From positions 1,612,001-1,676,000 of the forward strand of contig JAHRBS010000013.1 of the NCBI GenBank assembly GCA_024305745.1: a DNA stretch of 64,000 nt, given 5' to 3'. The notes beneath the pieces are model-generated. The model had not been told where the DNA came from. It worked only from the letters and a program-made list of their open reading frames with translations, and did not search any database. Positions within the stretch are counted from its first letter, which is position 1, and every line of letters starts with the position of its first letter. The translations under genes and the position numbers were made by a program. This DNA comes from Polyporus tsugae. Lineage: Eukaryota; Basidiomycota; Agaricomycetes; Polyporales; Polyporaceae. Below, one piece after another: positions 20,950-32,137 of the stretch.

Positions 20950-22173
20950 TCATGCTTGGGCAGGAGTAGAGGCGAAGAAGTCGTCCAGCCATTGGGTGAA
21001 AAGTTCGAGCTTGGCGAATCCCTTTGCACCAGTGAAACCACCGATGACCAGAGCGAAGTGGGCTATTGAGACGGCTGCGATGAACGCGATGACAGAGGTC
21101 GCAGAATAGAATGTTGACGGGGCCGCTGCCGCCTCGTAAACCGTCTTCGATCCGCCCTGCGCCTTGATTGACGCGAGGAGAGGCGAGTCTCCCATATCCT
21201 CCACAAACGACGGCGACGGAGAAGACGTAGAATTGATAAGCGAGTGGAGTGGGGAAGGGAGTTCGACCATAGCCGTAGTCGCGATCGAAGGTGCCTTCAG
21301 CTCGTCAAAGAGCGCCGTATTAAACTCAAACGCGATGTTCGCTTCGTCCAGGATAGCAGCTGTCAAATACCAGTAAGCACGTAAGCACGCTCCCCGCGCG
21401 CCCCACGCCGCCGCCAAACCCGTGGTCACTGACCTTTGAGCTCCGCGTCGTCCCCAATGCCCGTGTTCATCCCTTCCCGGTACCACTCCTTGATCCGCTT
21501 CATCTCACCGGCGTTCGCAGCCTCGCCAACGGCCCCTGTCAAGGTCCGAAAGTCATAGAAGCTGAGGCCCCCGACGCCCACCTCAAGGCCGTACGCCTTG
21601 GAAATGTTCCGCCGGATGAACTGCCCGCCAGAGAGGTCGCCGAGGTAGCGAACGTAGGCGTGTGCGAGAAGCCTGGCAGGGTCTCGGCCGCCCGCGAGCT
21701 CCTGTATCCGCCCGACGTAGCGTGAGAGCGCGGGCGGCTGCGCGGTCGTCGTCAGCGCGATGTGGATGGGGTGGGACTGCCAGGACGACTCGGGGACTTC
21801 GAGGATGTAGCTGATGTCGGCCGCCAGGTTCGCGGAGCGGGCGAAGAGGCCGGGGTTGTGCGTCGGGGCGAGGACGGCGTGGGTGGCGTGCTGCTCGAGG
21901 GCGCGTTCGAATGCACTGGAGACGGACAGGACATCCCATTTCAGCTGTGGCAAAGGGAGGGAGGGGGGGGGAGTGGAGAACTCACTCGTAGATGTGCCAG
22001 AGCATCATGAGGAAGCGTGCGTATTCTTCCCGGTCGAGCTCGCCACGCGTGAGCCATTGTGCGCCCCTGGAGTGCTCGGCGCGTTCGTGCGCTGCATGGG
22101 TGCCTTCGCGAAGGATGACAGCGATGGGCTGTGAAAGGTCAATATCTGCAGTTGAGGCCTTGTTGGTGGTCAT
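20950..22173 (-). CDS. HMX1: Heme oxygenase with C-terminal membrane anchor (spliced)
   Basis: Starts MTTNKASTADIDLSQPIAVI at 22173, then LREGTHAAHERAEHS, which carries the proximal heme-ligand histidine region, and RFLMMLWHIY. The second exon probably begins at AFERALEQHATHAVLAPTHN, because an acceptor after CGTCTCCAG restores frame while the nearer CACAG does not. It holds AHAYVRYLGDLSGGQ, the glycine-rich distal helix of heme oxygenases. The third exon starts AILDEANIAFEFNTALFDEL and ends with a hydrophobic segment (ATSVIAFIAAVSIAHFALVI) and KLELFTQWLDDFF. The family oxidises heme to biliverdin, iron and CO with electrons from cytochrome P450 reductase at the ER membrane. The tail anchor fits that. 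Stop TGA-type codon at 20950-20952. Confidence 0.92.
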
Positions 22174-23329
22174 GGCTCTGAAGTGCGCGAGGGGAACGAA
22201 GAGACCAAACGAGGACGACGGGCGTTGCCAAGGGAGGCGGAGGAGGTTGTGTGGGACGCACAAAGGAGGAGTGGACTCAAAAACAGGCGAGAGTGCTTAT
22301 ATAGAAGTCAGATATGCCCCACCAGGAGGCTGTGATGATCCCCGAAAGCAGGGCTGGGTCGAAGAAGGGGAAAGAGTCAGATCAAGAAAGCAGGCGAGGG
22401 AGAGCAGAGCACGCAACACCGACGCGGGATCCATACAAGCCGACGTCACCTTATCTGATAAGATTTTTATTGCCCAGGATCCCTCAGCCTCGTCTCGGCA
22501 GAGTCACAGGAACTTGGATCCAAAGCCATGCATGTCTCGGACATAAATCAAGAAATGTAGCTCTTACAAAGTTACAGCGAGCTCGTACGACGGGCCTACT
22601 ACTATCATAGGCACCGGACAAAGAAAGTCACGATTTCAGACATCTGGCAAGCACATGTTCAGATTGAATTGGGGACGCTGATCAGTACATGACAATGTAT
22701 CCGGAAGACATCGGGAGACAAATACAGCACATCTATAGACACGACCGGCATTACTGCGGGGCATCGCCGCAAGAACACAACTACAGCAGGAAGAAACCAC
22801 GTGTACACCGGTACCGGAACCTGGAACTTATACTAGAATACATCGCACATGGAGGGACTGGAATGGTACAGCAACACGAACATATCCGAATGTGCAGCAA
22901 TACGAGAATATGAACTATAACGTAGGTCAGGTCTGTGTGGGTCACACTGCAGCATGGGAGCTGCGTGGGATAAAAGAGGGAGTGTCTCTTCGTCCATGGT
23001 GATAATGAGAGAGAGAGAGAGAGAGAGAGGAAACGTACACAGATTAGTAGCCAGGGCCTGAAGGCGCTGAGTTGGAAAGGTAAAATGAACCGTAACATCG
23101 AATGTGGACGCCGCGCGCATCCATACCGTCTCGGCGCCATGACTGACGCCTTCGCAAATGACAGAGCCGCCTCATGCACACCGCTACACCGAGGCGGAAG
23201 CTGTAGCGTCTTGAGAAACCCAACCCATGAACGGATTTGGACCAGCGTTCAACACAACGCTTGCGCCACCGGATTCCGAAGGGTCATGGCATCTCCGCAG
23301 CGAACAGCTGTAAGGTCACCAGGACATCG
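22174..23329. other. Intergenic between heme oxygenase and the CCCH gene
   Basis: Holds the heme oxygenase promoter, a GA microsatellite (23007-23029) and the probable 3' end of the CCCH gene. The open frames look random. Confidence 0.4.
23007..23029. repeat. (GA)n microsatellite
   Basis: About eleven uninterrupted GA repeats within non-coding DNA. Confidence 0.95.
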
Positions 23330-25391
23330 TCAGAGATGCGGCGATAGAGGCGAAAAGGGACGGTCCAGACGCACTCTGGCAACCCCTGCGCCAGACCCAT
23401 GGATAGCGTTAGGCGGCGTCGACACAGGCCGGACCATCGACCTCGCCGCGAACAGCGTTTCCGCGTACAGGCCGCCTTCGGGGTACAGGTACGACTGTTT
23501 CGTCTGGTCGATTAGCGTGGAGCCGTCGACCACCCGGTGGGGAGAGTAAGCCGGATACGGAAGACCACTGGGCTGAGCGTCCGGTGAGGTCATCGAGCTT
23601 GGCAGGACGCTGAATGTGTGTCCGTTTTGGGCAGTCTCATCCTGGGTGTGTGGGATGGCTGCTGCGGGGAAGGGGGGAACCGAAGGCATGTGACCGGGCA
23701 TTGCCGGGAGCGCAAAGGGCTGAGGCGGGGAAATCGTTGGGTACATGACGGGGTATGCGTAGAAGACTGGGGAGACCATGGGGGATATCGGACTGTACAT
23801 CGGTGGGGGCTCTGGGTATGTGACCAGGTACTCGGGCTCGCCTGAGAACGTGCACGTCAGGTTATTGGACGTGTAAGGCGAACCAAAGAGAACGCTACGT
23901 ACTCGTCTCGGGGTGAGCGTATCGACACTCCGTGCCTTCTGAACATTGCCCGGCCATGAAGGCCTCGCACACCTGGCCTGTTGACATAAGACAATGAGGT
24001 TAGTGCAAGATGTTCCGTAGAATGTATCTTATAACGTACGCTTGCCGCTCATCATCACGCCACCCCCTACCACCCGCCATGTCACAGGGAAGAAGTTCCT
24101 CTTTGACTCTGCATGTTCTGACACGTGCTCGGACGTCGCAGCAGTACTGGGGGACAATGGAGAGAACATATCGTCTTGCACGCTATCCTCGGCACCGCTC
24201 AGCTCGGGTTCCGGCTCGCCCTCCGAGTACGCCTCCGCAGGGACAACGAGGCCGGTTGGATGGCGTCCTTCATCAGGGTGTTCATGGATGCTGATGAGGA
24301 ACAGTCAGCAATGCCCACACCACCAAAGCTTAAGTCCGCAAACGCCTACAAGTTGCACCTATCGCCCTTGATGCACCCCCCAGCCTCTGCGTAGAACCGA
24401 CACGGTTTCGCTAAATCACAGATGAAGATGAACAATCAGCTCTCCTGTCTTCCCGTCCTGACCGTATCAAGCACATACTTTTGAAGAACTGGTTCCTATG
24501 CTTGAACAGTTTCGACGTCTGAGCTTGTCCCGCCATCGTCGACGGTACCTGCTGCTGCGGAGGCGGCGGCGACTGCGAATCGTGGCTGCGAGTGGCGTTC
24601 GCCCACTTCAACACCCCGTTCCCCGCCCACCTATATGTCTCCCATACCCCGCCTCCTGTGGCCTTCCCGATCTCCTTGCACAGCGACTCTGGCGATGCGA
24701 ACGAAACAGGAGTCGCAGGGGGCGCGGGCGGGAACTGGCGCCTCGCCGCGTCCTCCGTGGCCGGCGCACACCTCTCCGACGACGTGCTCTCCTGGCGCCG
24801 CCATCTCCGCGGCACGCTAGTACCAGTGCGGCTCAGGTTCTGGCTATCCGGGCACTCGCTAGTGCTGTAGTCGCCGGCGGGCGTGCACGCTCGTGGGAGG
24901 AGGGCCCTCCTGTGGGGCTGGTCCCGGCGAGACGCGCGGATCCGCCCATCGTGGGTCTGTGGGAGCGGAGCCGGGCCCGTTCCTGGACCCGGGCGGGCGG
25001 CCTTCGCCAGCGCATCGGGCGTGGTTGCCTGCTGGGATGCGGACGACGCGAAGGGTACAGGTACACTGGGGATGGAGGGCGTAGGGTAGAAAGGCGAGCG
25101 CGCTGCGGTGGGGATTGGGGAGACGAGGGGTGCTGCTGGGGAGGAGGTGGAGGGCGCGATGTGTAGGTACGAGCAGTTGTGGCCGTAGCGGCAGGTGCCT
25201 AGTGGGAAGTTGCGACAGAGCTTGGCTAGAGATAAACCACAAATTAGCATTCCACAGAGACTAGTGGAAGCCGGAAAATAGGTAATCTGAGACGTACTCC
25301 GATACCGATGATTGCGCGGTTTCTGGCCAGCTGAGCCAACGTTGCCATTGGTAAACTGACCGTCTGCGTATTCGTTCCTGTTTCCGTTCAT
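23330..25391 (-). CDS. Triple CCCH zinc-finger protein (spliced)
   Basis: Starts MNGNRNEYADGQFTNGNVGS at 25391. Three C3H1 fingers are spread over the protein. Finger 1 is CRNFPLGTCRYGHNCSYLH (C-x7-C-x5-C-x3-H, about 25220-25165). Finger 2 is CRFYAEAGGCIKGDRCNFIH, formed across an intron (about 24395-24290). Finger 3 is CEAFMAGQCSEGTECRYAH (about 23975-23915). Between fingers 1 and 2 is a long Pro/Ser/Ala-rich stretch (PLVSPIPTAARSPFYPTPSI), then ESLCKEIGKATGGGVWETYR. After finger 2 there is an acidic segment (EAYSEGEPEPELSGAEDSVQ). The tail is Pro/Tyr-rich (MYSPISPMVSPVFYAYPVMY). Such fingers bind RNA (decay or processing factors) or DNA. Donors GTACGT and GTATGT join the finger exons in frame. 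The first in-frame stop (23330) ends the last exon. Confidence 0.8.
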
Positions 25392-26999
25392 GGGGTCTCT
25401 GCTTCGAAGGAGTTCCAGGTTGTGTTCGAAGGAGGCGACGATACGAAGTGGGCACAAGGGAGAAAGTTGAGAACGCAACGACGACAGCCCTCCACCTGCA
25501 GCAGGCCAATATATAGACGAAACAAGAAAAAGAAAAAGAGATAGGCAATGAGCGTTCGACCCGTCACAGGCGTGAATAAGCGCACCATACTCACCTTGAC
25601 CAAAAACTATTGTCTTGCCACTGTCACCCGAGTGCTCCGAACAGCAGGAAATAGGGATAGCGCGCCGTGTGCAAAGGCTGATCGGTACGATATGAATCAG
25701 TGCGAAGCGGTACAATGCCGCTCAAGCACTCCGCCGGAGTGTAATGCAGTTCGCAAAGCGCGTTTTTATGTACGGAAGGGACGAAGCGACCTGGAAAAAG
25801 CTGGAGAGAGAGGGGTCCAACCGATCCGGGTCCCGGGCCACAAAAGCCAGATGTCAAACGCCTAGTTCGAGTCGTCGCCGTCCGCGGAGCGAAAGACTCG
25901 GAGATCTGTGCCGGTACCGCAGCGCTAGCGCACCGAAGCTCAACCTAAGGTCCGAGATATAAGTCAGGGGATCGATAGGCCCGGCCCACGCAACGGCCAA
26001 CGTGAACGGGGTGAAGCTGCAGCAGCGATGCTCGAGAACGCGAGGAGAGTGCTGCAGCGTCAGAGGGACGGCCGAGCCCTGTCTTATACCTGCATCGGCG
26101 AGCATCTGCGGGTGAAGTTCGTCCATCATGGGTCTTGTCCAGGCAGCGCGCTGCGAACGACGGCTCACTAGAACGGCGAACAATGTGCCCCCTGGCGCTT
26201 AGTCAGCTCCAACTCTAATGCGTTTCTCTTGCACTCTTTTGTCCTCACCGCCGTTGCCGCGGGGGTCGCGGGGTATGGGGGGCCAGGGATAGGCGATCGA
26301 AGATGGCGCGAAACAATAAGATCGCGCATCGCGCCTGAAGGGGGACGGTCCACGTTTCAAACAAAACAATTGCTTTGGGAAGGCAGCCAGATGGGTTCTG
26401 ATGCGTGCCCTGTGCGTCTTCTTAAACTAGCAGTAGTCCTCCTGCCATAACCTGCGAGAATGAGTCGGCCTTCGGGGATGGGGGAATTTGTTGACAGGGC
26501 CAAGTCTTGTGGGTGTCTGTCTGGGCGGGAGGCCAGTCAAGACGTGATCGACCTGGCAGAACAAGAACCTACGTGACATTTCCAGAAATGGTCCAGAACA
26601 AGTTGAACTTGAAGCTTTCACCGTTGACTTATCCACAGCTGAGCATAGTGGTCCAGTCATTGCGTGAAGGTCCATGGTTCCTGGCCTGTGCGAGGGGACG
26701 TCGTACAGTGTCGGCCAGGGTAAATAACCTAGGACGTGGATCCGGAGGGGATTACCTCGGATGTTATAACGAAGGAAGGTCGCCATGACCGTGGCAATAT
26801 CATGACGTCGTCATGAAGGCGCCGTGAGGTAAACAACCTTGAACGAGGCTCCAACAGCCGAAATGCTTGGTCCTGGACTCCTGCCATCGCGTTTCTACGT
26901 TCTTTTTTTCTACGTTGATGTAGATATGTCAAATGCCTGATTATTTTCGAATACGCAGTACATGCCACTATCATACACGTCTACCTAGCTAAACACGCA
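25392..26999. other. Poorly readable region, no confident gene
   Basis: Several 60-120-codon frames occur on both strands (for example 25854-26183 minus, 26427-26786 minus). None has a recognisable domain or a convincing exon chain. The left edge should contain the CCCH promoter. Confidence 0.35.
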
Positions 27000-27500
27000 G
27001 GATCAAAGTTCTGACCTGGAGTAGTCCCGACTCCCGGTGAGGTCCACCATGTCCAACGGGGCCTTGAGTTTGGTACGGATGTAGTCGCCAGGGCATCGAT
27101 GCGGCAATCAGCAAGGCGATTGCTACAGTCGCATGTATGGGCTGCCTTCCACCGTCTCCGCGGCATCAGCAGGTCGGCGAAGGCAAAGACATTGAAACGG
27201 GTAGAGTACGTACGTTTTCCCCGCGGATGCTTTGAGATACATACTATCGTCCGGCTCGTTCTTGAGCTTCGGGTTCCCATATGGTGAAGCAAGGAGGCCG
27301 CCAAGAACATACCTTCACGAGAGGCGCGACATCCGAGCCCTTCTGCAACCCAGCCAAAATCCTACGCTCCTCTAATTGTGGTCCGGAGTATGGCAAGTAC
27401 AACAGAGCTATGATGGTTGACTGACTCGGACTTGGAGGGCCGGAAGACACTTACACTTCCCGTTGCGAAGAAGTAAGATTGATATGAAGAGCGGTGGGAG
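27000..27500 (-). CDS. Possible small spliced gene, unrecognised
   Basis: Protein-like segments lie in order on the minus strand: TIIALLYLPYSGPQLEERRI then LAGLQKGSDVAPLVK (about 27420-27312), with a GTATGT donor. LKNEPDDSMYLKASAGK (about 27258-27210) follows with a GTACGT donor, then either GDYIRTKLKAPLDMVDLTGS or IALLIAASMPWRLHPYQ (about 27100-27000) depending on phase. Consensus donors at the ends of the first two blocks favour real exons. Start and stop are not determined and no family is recognised. Confidence 0.3.
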
Positions 27501-28039
27501 GGACTGCCAGTCTTGACGGGAGAAGTGGCTGGCGCACGAGAAGTCCTGGAAGGAGCTGAGAGGAGAGTCTTATATGAAGAGTTGCGAGGCTCCGATAGCT
27601 CAAGCTTGTGTATGTATGAGGTGGAGGCCCATCACTTGATATGGCGCGCTTATTGCGGTCGGGACGGGGCCCGCCGCCCTCGTTTCAAGTTGGACCCCGA
27701 TTCCTGAAAGACATTCAAACTCAAGTCGTCGCCTGTCCCTCGCACTGACTTAGTGTGGACGAGCCCTTCTCGTACCTTCAACTACATTGTACATCACACC
27801 TCGTACCACCTCGTTTGCCACCGTGGACGAGGTCTATGCAAAACGCAGTGAGTAATAGGAGGGACTCTACCTCCCGCCGGAAGAGTCCAGTTTAAGTCTG
27901 TTGTCAGCTGCAGGCCGACTTTAGTAGGACATACAGTCCTTCTGGTCGAGCTCAGGGTATTGTAGGTGCGTGTGGGTCCGTTCTTTCAGAAGACGTAGGT
28001 TGACGTAGGCTACCGCGCGTGGCGCTCATTAGGAAGCAC
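27501..28039. other. Intergenic
   Basis: No coding signal was recognised between the possible small gene and the miniature element. Confidence 0.35.
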
Positions 28040-28047
28040 CCATCATC

Positions 28048-28112
28048 TGGTCTCGTACCCATCCGTCTGTGCGGTGGTGGGGTGTGAGTACAGACGGATG
28101 GGTACGAGACCA
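28048..28112. mobile_element. 65-bp miniature inverted-repeat element (MITE)
   Basis: A perfect 23-bp terminal inverted repeat (TGGTCTCGTACCCATCCGTC plus TGT, and its complement) surrounds a 19-base loop. It is flanked by an exact 8-bp direct repeat CCATCATC (28040-28047 and 28113-28120), the expected target-site duplication. The reverse complement of its first ~43 bases aligns with the outer 43 bases of the TIR of the 2574-4890 element (shared GTCTCGTACCCA and CACCCCACCACCGCA), so both belong to one family. An 8-bp duplication is typical of hAT-like transposases, but the superfamily cannot be fixed from this window. Confidence 0.88.
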
Positions 28113-28305
28113 CCATCATCCAACTTTCACCCTACGCTTCGGAACTCCTTACCAAGGGCACTTACTGCGAACCTGTGGGTTATGTAACCCGTTGCATCCA
28201 TATTTACAGCTCAATCATTTTTGAGCGTCCATAGATCACATTGCATTTCAATTTTAAAGACACGACGCACTTCGCACAAGGGCCGAAAAACCCGGCCTTA
28301 GATCT

Positions 28306-29276
28306 ATGGCTCCCCTCAGGCTAGCCATCGTCGGTGGGGAGCCCTCTGCCTTATACGTGGAGTCACGGCTGCTTTCCTTGCTCCCGCAGACGAGTGCACA
28401 AGCCTCCTCGCTGAATATTCATATGTACGATCGGCTATGGGCATCACAGGGTCTCGTACGTCATGGCGTGGCGCCCGGCCATCCCCAAGTACTTGGGCAG
28501 AACTCCTCGTTAGTCTGCTAATAACTTCTCTACCAGAACTGCACCCACAGATTCGACGTCACGGCCGCTGACCCCCGCCTGCGCTTATTCGGGAATGTAG
28601 AGGACGTTCACGACCAAGGGGCTCCGCGAGATGATGAACCTCCCCGACGCGGCTATGGTACCGCTCGATCCCACCGTACTCGCCATCCCAGAGAAGGAGA
28701 ACGGGAATGGGCTCACGCTCCAGCTGCTGCAGAAGGGCTCGAAGAACGCGTTCGGGACGACGCGCAAGACGTGGTTGCTCGACTTCCTCCGCTCGCCCAA
28801 GGGGCGCCTCACCGCACCCGTACCCGCATCCCCAAGCTCCCCTGAGCGGTCCCAGCTCACGCTCTCCCTAGCACATACGATCCTTGACATGTCGCAGCGC
28901 GCCGTGCCGACGGGCGCGACGTCGACTCACCTCGCTTGGGCACCGTGTGGAGCCGTCCGCGCCGTGGTGCGACCCCGCGCTGGGGCACGTGCGGACACCA
29001 TCCTCTTCCACCACTTCCCTAGGGAGGGCGCGCAACAACTTGCAGGCACGGAGCCGGAAGAGACGGACGTGATGGAGGTGTTCCCGACCGCAGCGGACGC
29101 GGTCCCGCCCGCGGTCGAGCGGGGATTGCGGGAGGGGCGCGTAACGGACTTTGAGGACAGGGAAGAGAATCGACGCGGAGGAGGTGCGGCGGGGTGAGGC
29201 CGCGGGGAAGGAGCGCGAGCGGATGGGCTGGGACGAGGCGCGGGAGTTCCTAGGCCTAGCGCAGGTCAGGTCGTAG
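28306..29276 (+). pseudogene. arh1: NADPH-adrenodoxin/ferredoxin reductase relic
   Basis: The N-terminal part reads MAPLRLAIVGGEPSALYVES, then LNIHMYDRLWASQGLVRHGV and APGHPQ. After an intron come NCTHRFDVTAADPRLRLFGN and the start of a variable loop. This matches the FAD-binding start of mitochondrial adrenodoxin reductase, except that the dinucleotide-binding GGGPSAFY reads GGEPSALY. It then jumps to MMNLPDAAMVPLDPTVLAIP, LLQKGSKNAFGTTRKTWLLD and FLRSPKGRL, skipping a large part of the central FAD/NADPH region. Later pieces in shifting frames include SLGHRVEPSAPWCDPALGHV, PPAVERGLREGRVTDFED and EEVRRGEAAGKERERMGWDE. The internal deletion and at least two frame changes make a working enzyme unlikely. 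An intact copy is expected elsewhere, because the enzyme feeds electrons to Fe-S cluster assembly. Confidence 0.8.
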
Positions 29277-29770
29277 AAGTTAGAACCCGCGGCCGCCGAG
29301 TTTGATGAAGAGGTTTGAGGCGTCCAGGCAGCGCGTTTGTCCGGGATCCGTGATCTCTATAAGCATTAGTATACAGTATATGGACACGCCTTCCATGGCT
29401 AATTACTACTTTTACAGCAGATTAACGTGCCTAACCACCGCTCTTTGTGCGCAACGGATCATCTCCGTGGGGTCGCGAAGCTCGCGATCAAGCCCAGTGG
29501 AGCGAGAAGGATAGTTGTGAATGTGCTACTGATTGAACGGACTTAAGGCTTGGGTGGTGAGGTGGAGTCTGGAGACAGCTGCGCCCCGCGCGCCGGCTTC
29601 GGCAGACCCGGTCATCGCGTCAAGCCCATCACAAATTTGTATATCTATATCTGCCCACCCGTGTTTCAAGTGTCCTGAAAGTTAAACACTCCTCCTCCAG
29701 TCTGCGTGAAGCTGCACTGATCGCCCCAGGCCTGCAGCGACGGTCGTGTCCAAGTCGCTTCGGTGAACTC
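29277..29770. other. Intergenic
   Basis: Between the reductase relic and the glycosidase gene. It presumably contains the glycosidase promoter; no other feature was seen. Confidence 0.45.
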
Positions 29771-31563
29771 ATGAGCGCGCGACTCGCCTGTCGCCGATCG
29801 CCGCTGCCCCGACTGAGTCTCGCTGCTGCTGCCATCTTCCTCCTCACCGTGTCATGGCAACTCGCGTCCGCCCAGCAGCTCTCCGACGACCAACTCACCC
29901 AGGTTAAAGCCCGTCTCGCGCAGGGCGCGACACACAGGTGTGTAACCTCCTATACGCAATGGTCACTACTCGACTCCGCGGACAGGAACTGACATCGAGG
30001 GAGCAGCTGGGAGATCGGCACCCGCGCCCAAGCACTCACCGAGTATGATACCCCCTCCTACTCCGTCCTCAACTCCACCGGCCTTCCCCCGCCCAAAGGC
30101 TCCGCACCATCCTCTCTCGATGAAGTGCTTTCAATCGCGCGCTCGGTCGTCACTTCCCGTAACAGCACCGGGCCCCAGCCTTTAATCGGCGGCACACAGA
30201 ACGGGGAGGCAGCGGCCGACCCCGCAAGCATCGGCGTCGCCGTCCTGCTCGCCAACTGGACGGGGGCAGGCTCGTCGGACGGCCTCGACTACGCGGGGGC
30301 CGCTCAAGATCAGCTCGACTACCTCCTCGAGAGCGTGCCTCGGTCCAGCGACGGCGCGATCTCTCACCGTGTGGAAAACGTCCAGCTCTGGTGAGTACGC
30401 CTGCCTTACGAAACACGTTCCTCAGAGCCTTGTGCGCTTCTCTCGTTCTCCTTCCCACATCTTGTTCCTCGTGGGGCCGTGGCGCACGGGCGGCCGAGCC
30501 TGTGTGGAAGGAGGATCTACGGTTGACGTGTGGAAGGTTCACTCTCCGTGTTGGAACCGCAGTTGTGACTAACATTACCTTCGCGGGACGCCCAGGTCCG
30601 ACTTTGTGTACATGGTCCCCCCCTTCCTTGCGTACTATGGCGTCCTCAACCAGAATCAGTCCCTACTGCAAGCGGCGTACGACCAATGTCGGCTCTACCG
30701 CCAAGCCTTGGTCGACGACGACGCGGGAGGGATGTGGAGGCACATCACGGGGAACAGCACTGACAACGGTCACTGGACGACTGGTAAGCGTATCGTGCGT
30801 TGCGTCTCGTCCAAGTAGCGTACTTACACCTTTCATCTTCCCGGCCACAAGGCAACGGGTGGGCCGCAGCAGGCATGCTCCGCGTGCTCGGGACGATCCA
30901 GAACTCGCAGTACTCCAAGAAGATGAAGAAGCAGTCAAAGGACCTCGCAGGCTGGGTGTCCGAGATACACAACGGCATCTATCCCCACCTCGTGCGTCCT
31001 CAGCTTCTCCCCACCTGACCTCGCTCCGCGCTGGCACTCACGCACCCAATCCCCGCATACATACACAGCAAACGACCGGCCTATTCAAGAACTACGCCGA
31101 CGACGCCGCCTCCTTCGAGGACGCCTCCGGCACCGCCCTCATCGCCAGCACCGTCTACCGCCTCGCGCTCCTCGCCGGCGTCCACACCCACCTCCCCCTC
31201 GCCGAGCAGTGCCGTGCCACCCTCTCCGCCCCCAACTCCACCTCTTCATCCTCATCCTCGTCCTCCGCCTCCTCTTCCTCGCAAACCTCGACCGCCCCAA
31301 TATCGACCGCGACCGCGCCGACCGGCAGCCTCGCGCACTTCACGTCCGACGGCTGGCTGCAGCCCGTCGTGAACCCGTACAACATCGGCGCGCAGGGCGA
31401 GCACAGCCCAGAGGGTCAGGCGTTCGTCGTCGAGATGTACGCCGCCTGGCGCGACTGGGCGGCGCTCGGGTCCCCCGGCAAGAACGGCGCCACGGCGCAA
31501 GCAATGCATATGGGCGTCGTCACCGTCGCGGTGTCGCTGTGTGTCGTCATCCTGCTTTCGTGA
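29771..31563 (+). CDS. Secreted GPI-anchored six-hairpin glycosidase (GH105/GH88-like), spliced
   Basis: Starts MSARLACRRSPLPRLSLAAA, a signal peptide ending near WQLASAQQ. An AG/GTGTGT intron joins to SWEIGTRAQALTEYDTPSYS. Further exons give IGVAVLLANWTGAGSSDGLD with YAGAAQDQLDYLLE, then SDFVYMVPPFLAYYGVLNQN, GGMWRHITGNSTDNGHWTT, GNGWAAAGMLRVLGTIQNSQ and TGLFKNYADDAASFEDASGT. The MVPPFLAYYG, HW-TGNGWAAAGM and ASGTALIASTVYRLA motifs are those of the (alpha/alpha)6-barrel unsaturated uronyl hydrolase clan. Several N-glycosylation sites (NST, NWT, NQS) are visible. A Ser/Thr-rich linker follows, then AQAMHMGVVTVAVSLCVVIL ending LS, a GPI-attachment signal, so the enzyme is probably wall- or membrane-bound. 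The specific substrate is not determined. Stop TGA at 31561-31563. Confidence 0.75.
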
Positions 31564-32016
31564 CAGTGGCAGGTGGATGGTACCTGCAGTGTGTGGCTAG
31601 ACGTTTTAAAGTTGGCTTTCCTATCGGCCAAATCCAGTTGTAGGATGTCCACGTCCGCGCCCGGCACAGTTAGGGCGGGCTTTAATCCTCATTACATATA
31701 TCTACTTCACCATTATTCACCCATTCACGAACACTTGGACGGATATTTTCACTCGGAGTGTTTCGCTTGTCAATCTACGGAACTGTTGTTATTTGGGATA
31801 TTTACTGCATGCGTACAGTACATCTAGCTCCAGTTTGGTGTCGCCGCCTTTTTGTACCATTCATACTAATGTGTTTGATTTGTCTCACACCACACGCTAT
31901 CTCAATCGATCCTTTTGCGACTCTTTGCGGAATCATCCACGCAGGCCGGAAGGTTAGAAATCGAACCACAGCCTGCCACAGGTACAGAAGCCGGAACGTT
32001 TAAGTTAATATAAGTT
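31564..32016. other. Convergent intergenic region
   Basis: 3' flanks of the glycosidase (+) and the AT-hook locus (-). AT-rich towards the right; no gene seen. Confidence 0.45.
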
Positions 32017-32117
32017 AATAATGATTGATCATGACCGTCATACGCATGGCCTTCGCCACCCCTGAGAATCCCTCCGGGATAAGCTCCTGCGTGACGCTTA
32101 CTGCCATCTCCCCCGCA

Positions 32118-32137
32118 TACTGCTCCCTACTGCTCCG
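32118..32137. repeat. 10-bp tandem duplication causing a frameshift
   Basis: TACTGCTCCC followed directly by TACTGCTCCG. On the coding (minus) strand, removing one copy joins SSFPHQAEQ to YAGEMAVSVTQ in one frame. Confidence 0.7.

Noticed and set aside
24498..25166. 222-codon Arg-rich plus-strand frame
   Set aside because: Shadow of the Pro/Ser-rich linker of the CCCH protein on the minus strand.
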